Assembly (NCBI GenBank): GCA_050942615.1 | Contig: JBMNNQ010000060.1 | Span: 1-7,792 of the forward strand | Source: JAAZMI01 sp050942615 | GTDB taxonomy: Bacteria; Bacillota; Dethiobacteria; DTU022; UBA8154 | DNA length: 7,792 nt | Direction: 5' to 3' | Part shown: piece after piece, positions 3,880 to 7,792 of the stretch | Numbering within the stretch: position 1 is the stretch's first letter | Layout of the letters: the number at the start of each line of letters is the position of its first letter | Made by a program: the position numbers and the translations under genes | Notes under the pieces: model-generated | Seen by the model: only the letters and a program-made list of their open reading frames with translations | The model's database searches: none | What the model was told of the DNA's origin: nothing

Positions 3880-5055
3880 TTGTTTACGAAAAAGCGTTTC
3901 CCGGCAAGGCGTACAAGGCGTGCGTCAAAACTGTTACAGCGTCCCCGTTTCCGGAAGGGTTTGAAGGGTTTTCTTCCGGGCCCGGATTTCCTGCCTGTAC
4001 TCCTGATGATCGGTTTTATCATCGCTCTTATTTTATTCACCTACCCCTCGGGAGCAGGCGCCTTTTTGAATGCCGGTTACCTCAAAACAGCAATTGTGGA
4101 AAAAATATTTTGTGTGGATTACCTGCGTCTGCTTACCAACTCTCTGCCGGGCCTGCGGCCGGCCGACGCCCTGCCCGACAAGGAGGCGGGGCTGCCTGCC
4201 AAGCAGCCCCCGTGGCGGGATTACCCGCGGTTAATATTAAGCAATGAACTGGCCGGCCTCCCCTTGCCGGGGGCAGCCAGGGTGTTTGTCCCCGCCGCCG
4301 CCGGCGACAGCACCGCTATGTTCAGCGATCCAGCGGCGGGGGAGGCCGAAGGCCTTGCCTTTTTGGTGGAAAAAACAGCAGGCGGGGCGGGGCCGGGGGC
4401 GGGGGCCTCCGCTGCCGAAGGGCCCTTCAACCCGGCGGCAAAGCCCCTCAGCCCCTTGGAAAACCCGGACAGCAAACCTTTGCTGCTGCTCTACCACACC
4501 CATGCCAGCGAATCCTTTCTGCCGATTTCCGGCCAGGCTTTTTCTGCCAGCCAGGAACAAACCGTGGTTCATTTTGGGGCCGCCCTGGCCAAAACGCTGC
4601 GCGAAGACTACGGTATCCCCCTTTTGCATCACCAAGGGGTCTATGATCAGCCCCGGCGGGCCGCCTACCAAAAAGCCGGCCCGGCTGTGGAAAAAATTCT
4701 GCAGCAAAACCCGCAAATAGAAGTGGTCATCGACCTGCACCGGGACGGCGCCCCCCGTAAAATTACAACAACAAACGTTGCCGGGCAGGATACCGCCCGG
4801 ATACTCTTTGTCATCGGCACCCGCCATGAAGGTTGGTCGGGCAACCTGCGCTTTGCCCTTTTCCTGGAAAATTTTATGCAGGAAAAATACCCGGGCTTTT
4901 CCCGGGGCATCCACAAAAACGCCTATGACTGCTACAACCAGCACCTGCATCCGCGCAGCCTGATTGTAGAGATCGGCGGGCACGAAAACAACAAGGGGGA
5001 ACTTTTAAGGGCCGTCCCCCCTTTGGCAAAGGCGCTGGCCAGTATTTTTGATTAA
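3880..5055 (+). CDS. spoIIP: Stage II sporulation protein P (SpoIIP), peptidoglycan amidase/endopeptidase
   Basis: SpoIIP cleaves septal and lateral peptidoglycan, with SpoIID and SpoIIM, to drive mother-cell engulfment of the forespore. Read from TTG 3880 it is 391 residues: a strongly basic cytoplasmic tail (1-30), a membrane segment (about 37-55), a variable region with an Ala/Gly/Pro-rich linker (about 140-200), and the C-terminal SpoIIP domain. That domain shows 'LLLYHTHASES' (202-212, metal-ligand His/Glu), 'VVIDLHRDG' (282-290) and 'LIVEIGGHENN' (361-371, catalytic-type Glu364). TTG is chosen because GAGGGGGG is five bases upstream. It stands alone between the isc terminator and a small membrane-protein gene. 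Its place a short way before hrcA-grpE-dnaK matches the Bacillus order. Local GC in the linker is very high and holds a G-quadruplex motif. Confidence 0.92.
   Translation: MFTKKRFPARRTRRASKLLQRPRFRKGLKGFLPGPDFLPVLLMIGFIIALILFTYPSGAGAFLNAGYLKTAIVEKIFCVDYLRLLTNSLPGLRPADALPDKEAGLPAKQPPWRDYPRLILSNELAGLPLPGAARVFVPAAAGDSTAMFSDPAAGEAEGLAFLVEKTAGGAGPGAGASAAEGPFNPAAKPLSPLENPDSKPLLLLYHTHASESFLPISGQAFSASQEQTVVHFGAALAKTLREDYGIPLLHHQGVYDQPRRAAYQKAGPAVEKILQQNPQIEVVIDLHRDGAPRKITTTNVAGQDTARILFVIGTRHEGWSGNLRFALFLENFMQEKYPGFSRGIHKNAYDCYNQHLHPRSLIVEIGGHENNKGELLRAVPPLAKALASIFD
4384..4405 (+). other. G-quadruplex motif inside spoIIP coding strand
   Basis: Four G-tracts of 4, 4, 5 and 5 bases (4384-4387, 4389-4392, 4395-4399, 4401-4405) are separated by loops of C, CC and C. 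This meets the strictest quadruplex rules and is on the mRNA-like strand. It encodes Gly/Ala/Pro residues of the linker, where sequence is little constrained. Confidence 0.65.
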
Positions 5056-5166
5056 ACTACACAGGCCGGTTATTATTTTCAAACAGGATACACCCCAGCG
5101 GTTGCTGGTATAAATATCTGTTTTTGGTACAAAGTACAGGCTGAGGGTTTTTAAAGGAGTGTCAGC

Positions 5167-5370
5167 ATGCAATTAAAACCGGCAGCCTTATTTTTTTGTG
5201 GGATCCTGCTCTTTTTATTGCTCGTTTACAGCGGCCTGTACGCAACAGAAAAAGGCCTTTTGGCGCTTACCGCCGGGCAGGGCCCGCCCCGGGCCTTTAG
5301 TTTAAAATTGGCTGAAGGCCAGTTTACAATCATCTTTGCCGGCAGGGACTACCTGCTGTCTTTTAAATGA
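5167..5370 (+). CDS. Small single-pass membrane protein of unknown function, downstream of spoIIP
   Basis: I do not recognise this 67-residue protein with certainty. It has a very good ribosome binding site (AAAGGAG at 5153-5159, 7 bases before ATG 5167), which is the main reason to believe it. Residues 6-25 are a continuous hydrophobic segment preceded by one Lys, suiting a signal anchor with the C-terminus outside. The remaining 40 residues ('GLYATEKGLLALTAG', then 'FSLKLAEGQFTIIFAG') look like a short beta-rich tail. It starts 112 bp after spoIIP. In Bacillus subtilis the equivalent slot holds yqxA (DUF3679), also a short protein with an N-terminal membrane segment. I consider it a positional counterpart and possibly a distant homologue, not an established one. 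It may share mother-cell expression with spoIIP. Confidence 0.7.
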   Translation: MQLKPAALFFCGILLFLLLVYSGLYATEKGLLALTAGQGPPRAFSLKLAEGQFTIIFAGRDYLLSFK

Positions 5371-5407
5371 ACTATTTGTGGCCGCAGGCCCAACTTGCAG
5401 TATATTC

Positions 5408-5416
5408 TGATATAAT
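5408..5416 (+). promoter_or_regulatory. Perfect extended -10 promoter element
   Basis: TGATATAAT contains TG one base before a perfect TATAAT (5411-5416), the extended -10 form that can work without a good -35. No convincing -35 is seen 16-18 bp upstream. Transcription would start near 5422-5425, well upstream of the separate hrcA promoter. Confidence 0.5.
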
Positions 5417-5421
5417 AAAAG

Positions 5422-5489
5422 GAGGTTCCTGCTTTAAATTCCTTACAAATAGGTGTATACGGCAGGAGAGCAACCCCAACGGGTTTTTT
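5422..5489 (+). ncRNA. Candidate small RNA or leader between the spoIIP unit and hrcA
   Basis: A transcript from the extended -10 would begin around 5422 and could end at the T-run at 5484-5489, about 68 bases. It has internal pairing: TCCTGC (5427-5432) with GCAGGA (5462-5467), and GGT (5424-5426) with ACC (5473-5475). The AACCC at 5472-5476 can instead pair with GGGTT (5481-5485) to make the terminator-like hairpin, so two structures compete, as in attenuators. An SD-like AAAAGGAGG (5417-5425) has no usable start codon after it. I could not match the sequence to preQ1, T-box, SRP, 6S or guanidine RNAs. Unassigned. Confidence 0.35.
5472..5489 (+). terminator. Terminator-like hairpin upstream of the hrcA promoter
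   Basis: AACCC (5472-5476), loop CAAC, GGGTT (5481-5485) give a 5-bp stem running into six T residues (5484-5489). It lies just before the hrcA -35 and would end transcripts from spoIIP, the small gene or the candidate RNA. The stem is short and may be weak. Confidence 0.45.
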
Positions 5490-5492
5490 AGC

Positions 5493-5521
5493 TTGACAAA
5501 ATTTTAGGCGGGTGTTATTGT
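5493..5521 (+). promoter_or_regulatory. Sigma-A promoter of the hrcA-grpE-dnaK operon
   Basis: A perfect TTGACA (5493-5498) is followed after 17 bp by TATTGT (5516-5521), 4 of 6 to TATAAT. A start near 5528 would put the CIRCE operator about six bases downstream, the usual arrangement in HrcA-controlled operons. Confidence 0.8.
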
Positions 5522-5533
5522 AAAAAAGAATGG

Positions 5534-5560
5534 TTAGCACTCTCGGCACAGGAGTGCTAA
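5534..5560. promoter_or_regulatory. CIRCE operator (HrcA binding site)
   Basis: TTAGCACTC (5534-5542), nine bases, GAGTGCTAA (5552-5560): a perfect match to the CIRCE consensus inverted repeat. HrcA dimers bind it and repress the heat-shock operon. Repression eases when unfolded proteins occupy GroEL, which HrcA needs for activity. In the mRNA it can also form a 9-bp hairpin 19 bases before the hrcA start. Only this copy is seen in the window. Confidence 0.98.
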
Positions 5561-5579
5561 TCGATGGGGGGTCAAGAGG

Positions 5580-6599
5580 ATGGGGATCAGTGCCCGTAAA
5601 CAGGTCATCCTGCAGGCAATTGTTACCGAACACATCAAATCAGCCCAGCCTATCGGTTCCCGCACCATCGCCAGGCGTTATAAAATAGGTTTAAGTTCTG
5701 CCACCATCCGCAACGAGATGGCAGACCTGGAAGAAGCCGGCTATCTTTTTCAACCGCACACCTCCGCCGGGAGAGTGCCCTCCCAAAAAGGCTACCGCTA
5801 CTATGTAGATCAGCTGATGGAGGCCCCGGAGCTGGAGGAAAAGGAAAAGGCCCGCATTAAGGAAGTCTATGCCTACGAAAAATTAAAAGAAATAGAGGAA
5901 ATTATCAAATATACGTCCCAGCTATTGTCCCTGCTCACCAACTACACATCGCTCATCCTGGGGCCGCAGCTTAAAAAAAGTGCTTTTAAAAAAATGCAGA
6001 TCATGCCGGTGGATGCCCGCCGGGGTTTGCTGGTGCTAGTGGCAGATACGGGGTTTGTCAAAAATAAGATTATCAATCTTCCACGGACGCTTTCTCCCGG
6101 TGAGCTGGGGCGCATCGTGGCCTACCTTAACCAACGGTTAAAGGGCCTCACCATTGATAAAATAACCTCGCAGCTGATCGGTGAGCTGCGCCGCGATCTC
6201 TATCACCATATAAAATTCCTGGAAGATACTTTTATGCTCCTGGAAGGCAGCCTGGCCGAAGATGAAAGAAGGGTCTTTTTAGGAGGCACCAGCAACATAC
6301 TTAACCAGCCGGAATTTGAGGATATCAAGAAGATCAAGGCCTTGCTTTCCCTCTTTGAACAACATTCCTTACTGGCGGCCCTTTTAGAAAGGCCGGTTGC
6401 TGCCGGTGAAGATATTGTGATCCGCATCGGCAAGGAAAATGTTTTAAAAGAGGTGCAGGAATGCAGCCTGGTAATGGCTACCTACTGCCTGGGCAAGGAA
6501 GTGATGGGGACGATTGCCGTTTTGGGCCCCACACGGATGAACTATGCAAAAACGGTAGCCGTGATGCAGCAGATCATCGGTCATCTGCGCCGGCTTTAG
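5580..6599 (+). CDS. hrcA: Heat-inducible transcription repressor HrcA
   Basis: This 339-residue repressor has normal family length. Residues 1-75 form the winged-helix DNA-binding domain and carry the signatures 'QPIGSRTIARRYKIGLSSAT' (23-42), 'IRNEMADLEEAGYLFQPHTS' (43-62) and 'AGRVPSQKGYRYYVD' (63-77). The remainder is the GAF-like dimerisation and sensing domain, with 'IVIRIGKEN' and a C-terminal 'LGPTRMNYAKTVAVM' block. It represses its own operon through the CIRCE 20 bases upstream. ATG 5580 is chosen because it matches the family N-terminus. The ribosome binding site is a G-run (5566-5571) eight bases upstream, atypical beside the clean AGGAG sites of its neighbours. grpE follows after 19 bp. 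Confidence 0.98.
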   Translation: MGISARKQVILQAIVTEHIKSAQPIGSRTIARRYKIGLSSATIRNEMADLEEAGYLFQPHTSAGRVPSQKGYRYYVDQLMEAPELEEKEKARIKEVYAYEKLKEIEEIIKYTSQLLSLLTNYTSLILGPQLKKSAFKKMQIMPVDARRGLLVLVADTGFVKNKIINLPRTLSPGELGRIVAYLNQRLKGLTIDKITSQLIGELRRDLYHHIKFLEDTFMLLEGSLAEDERRVFLGGTSNILNQPEFEDIKKIKALLSLFEQHSLLAALLERPVAAGEDIVIRIGKENVLKEVQECSLVMATYCLGKEVMGTIAVLGPTRMNYAKTVAVMQQIIGHLRRL

Positions 6600-6618
6600 C
6601 CAAAGGAGTGAACAAGCA

Positions 6619-7227
6619 GTGGAGGAAAAAAACCCGCGTTTGTTTTCAGACGCCCCTGCCGGGGAGGCAGAAGCACCCTTAGAACAGGGGGCTGGGGAAC
6701 AGGGAACCGGCAAGGAAAAAGAAGCTTTTGCCGCCGGGGATACCGGGGAAACAGGAGCGCCGCTCACCCCGGAGAAGCTGCAGGCAAAATTTGCCGCACT
6801 GGAACAGGAAAAGAACACAGTCGAAAACAGGTTGCTGCGCTTGCAGGCCGATTTTGACAACTACCGCAAACGCGCCCGCCAGGAAAAAGAAGAGATGATC
6901 GGCCTGGCAAACTTCGTGCTGATCCAAAAACTCTTACCCGTGATTGACAACCTGGATAGGGCTCTGGCCGCCCTGCAGGAAGCCCCGGCCGGCATGCGGG
7001 AAGGGTTGGAAGCAATCAAAAAGCATTTCCTGGAGGTTTTACAACAGGAAGGGGTTGCTTTGATCGAAAGCGTGGGGCAGCCCTTCGATCCCCGCTTTCA
7101 CGAAGCTGTTCTAAGAGAAGAAGGTTCGGATCATCCGCCGGATACGGTCGTGGCGGAGCTGCAAAAAGGATACATTATGCACCAAAGGGTTTTACGGGCC
7201 AGCAAGGTCCAGGTTTCTGTAGAATAA
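6619..7227 (+). CDS. grpE: GrpE, nucleotide-exchange factor of DnaK
   Basis: GrpE releases ADP from DnaK and so resets the chaperone cycle in the cytoplasm. The 202-residue product has an acidic, low-complexity N-terminus (1-48, rich in Glu, Gly, Ala and Pro), a long coiled-coil dimerisation helix (about 50-95) ending in 'LLRLQADFDNYRKRARQEKE' (72-91), a helical segment with 'KLLPVIDNLDRAL' (104-116), and the beta domain with 'GQPFDPRFHEAV' (153-164) and 'VVAELQKGYIMHQRVLRASKV' split over 177-197. GTG 6619 follows AAAGGAG (6602-6608) at 10 bases. It sits between hrcA and dnaK, under the same CIRCE-controlled promoter. The family call is secure. Confidence 0.97.
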   Translation: MEEKNPRLFSDAPAGEAEAPLEQGAGEQGTGKEKEAFAAGDTGETGAPLTPEKLQAKFAALEQEKNTVENRLLRLQADFDNYRKRARQEKEEMIGLANFVLIQKLLPVIDNLDRALAALQEAPAGMREGLEAIKKHFLEVLQQEGVALIESVGQPFDPRFHEAVLREEGSDHPPDTVVAELQKGYIMHQRVLRASKVQVSVE

Positions 7228-7262
7228 ACAATAAATGGTGATCAAATAAGGAGGGAATAACA

Positions 7263-7792
7263 ATGTCCAAAATCATCGGTATTGACTTGGGAACAACAAA
7301 TTGCGCTGTTGCCGTTTTAGAAGGCGGCGTGCCGGAGATTATACCAAATGCCGAAGGCAGCAGGTTAACTTCTTCCGTGGTAGCCTTTACCAGGGAAGGG
7401 GAAAGAATAGTGGGGCAGGTGGCCAAACGCCAGTCCATTACCAACCCCGATCGAACCGTGCTCTCCATTAAAAGAGAGATGGGCACGGATTTTAAAGCCC
7501 ACATCAACGGGCAGGATTATACACCCCAGGAAATTTCGGCGATGATCTTGCAAAAGCTCAAAGCTGACGCCGAAAGCTACTTAGGAGAAAAAGTTACCAA
7601 GGCCGTCATCACCGTCCCCGCCTATTTTTCAGACAGCCAGCGGCAGGCCACCAAAGATGCCGGCCGTATCGCCGGGCTGGAAGTCGAGCGCATCATCAAC
7701 GAACCGACAGCCGCCGCGCTGGCCTACGGCCTGGATAAAGGCGAAGACCACACCATTTTGGTCTATGACTTGGGCGGGGGCACCTTTGATGT
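7263..7792 (+). CDS. dnaK: Chaperone DnaK (Hsp70), N-terminal part (runs off right edge)
   Basis: The first 176 codons of DnaK, the ATP-driven chaperone that binds exposed hydrophobic peptides with DnaJ and GrpE, are present. The nucleotide-binding domain opens with phosphate loop 1, 'KIIGIDLGTTNCAVAVLEGG'. It continues with 'SSVVAF', 'VGQVAKRQ', 'AVITVPAYFSDSQRQATKDA' and 'INEPTAAALAYGLDK', and ends in phosphate loop 2, 'YDLGGGTFDV', at the window edge. Between 'SIKREMG' and 'YTPQEISAMIL' only about 13 residues occur. Proteobacterial DnaK has a longer insert there, so this is the Gram-positive-type form. ATG 7263 has AAGGAGGG (7248-7255) seven bases upstream. The gene is 35 bp after grpE. 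No additional CIRCE precedes it, so it depends on the hrcA promoter. Confidence 0.98.
   Translation, partial: MSKIIGIDLGTTNCAVAVLEGGVPEIIPNAEGSRLTSSVVAFTREGERIVGQVAKRQSITNPDRTVLSIKREMGTDFKAHINGQDYTPQEISAMILQKLKADAESYLGEKVTKAVITVPAYFSDSQRQATKDAGRIAGLEVERIINEPTAAALAYGLDKGEDHTILVYDLGGGTFD

Noticed and set aside
4237..4983. 248-codon open frame on the minus strand under spoIIP
   Set aside because: It is antisense to the conserved SpoIIP domain, where third-position GC removes stop codons on the other strand. It has no family signature.
5095..5108. CCAGC-GGTT-GCTGG hairpin as a spoIIP terminator
   Set aside because: The 5-bp stem is real, but no T-run follows (next bases TATAAATATC), so it does not qualify as an intrinsic terminator.
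5417..5450. Leader peptide after the AAAAGGAGG at 5417-5425
   Set aside because: No ATG, GTG or TTG follows at usable spacing. The only short frame would need a rare ATT start 12 bases away.
5422..5460. PreQ1-I riboswitch, suggested by the GAGGTTC word
   Set aside because: The A-rich tail and the closing CCTCT-type arm of the preQ1-I aptamer are not present in the right order, and no queuosine gene follows.
5564..5599. 11-codon upstream frame (ATG 5564) overlapping the hrcA start
   Set aside because: It has no Shine-Dalgarno, since the CIRCE right arm lies immediately upstream, and it is probably a chance ATG in the G-run that serves hrcA.

Overview
The window reads as chromosomal DNA of an endospore-forming, Gram-positive-type anaerobe, most likely a member of the Clostridia resembling the Peptococcaceae. 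The evidence is a SpoIIP sporulation amidase, an HrcA/CIRCE heat-shock operon, an iscR-iscS-iscU cluster of the kind found in Clostridia, a DnaK N-terminus without the insert seen in proteobacterial DnaK, and frequent GTG/TTG starts with strong Shine-Dalgarno sequences. Genus cannot be fixed from the sequence alone. All recognisable genes lie on the + strand.

Layout. (1) Bases 1-864: the 3' end of mnmG (tRNA wobble-uridine modification) overlaps acpS (holo-ACP synthase) by 4 bp. (2) Bases 865-1583: about 720 bp without a credible gene. It holds a 22-bp tandem repeat, an AT-rich promoter-like block with direct and inverted repeats, a strong palindromic IscR/Rrf2-type operator candidate, and a long 14-bp degenerate tandem array that would lie in the 5' leader of the isc operon. 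(3) Bases 1584-3766: iscR-iscS-iscU, the regulator, cysteine desulfurase and scaffold for Fe-S cluster assembly, ended by a short terminator-like hairpin. A 38-bp tandem repeat and a hairpin covering a Shine-Dalgarno sequence lie between iscR and iscS. (4) Bases 3767-5370: a sigma-E-like promoter, spoIIP (TTG start), and a 67-codon single-pass membrane protein in the slot that yqxA fills in Bacillus. (5) Bases 5371-5579: a perfect extended -10, a possible small RNA or leader with a terminator-like hairpin, then the hrcA promoter and a perfect CIRCE operator. (6) Bases 5580-7792: hrcA, grpE and the 5' part of dnaK, which runs off the right edge.

How the parts work together. IscS takes sulfur from cysteine and passes it to clusters built on IscU. 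IscR probably senses cluster status and represses its own operon through the palindrome at 1317-1341. HrcA represses hrcA-grpE-dnaK through CIRCE, with GrpE as the nucleotide-exchange factor for DnaK. The spoIIP-to-dnaK order recalls the Bacillus gpr-spoIIP-yqxA-lepA-hemW-hrcA-grpE-dnaK block, but lepA and hemW are absent and the isc operon sits upstream. No wholly new enzyme system is evident. The unexplained material is in the non-coding DNA around iscR and upstream of hrcA.
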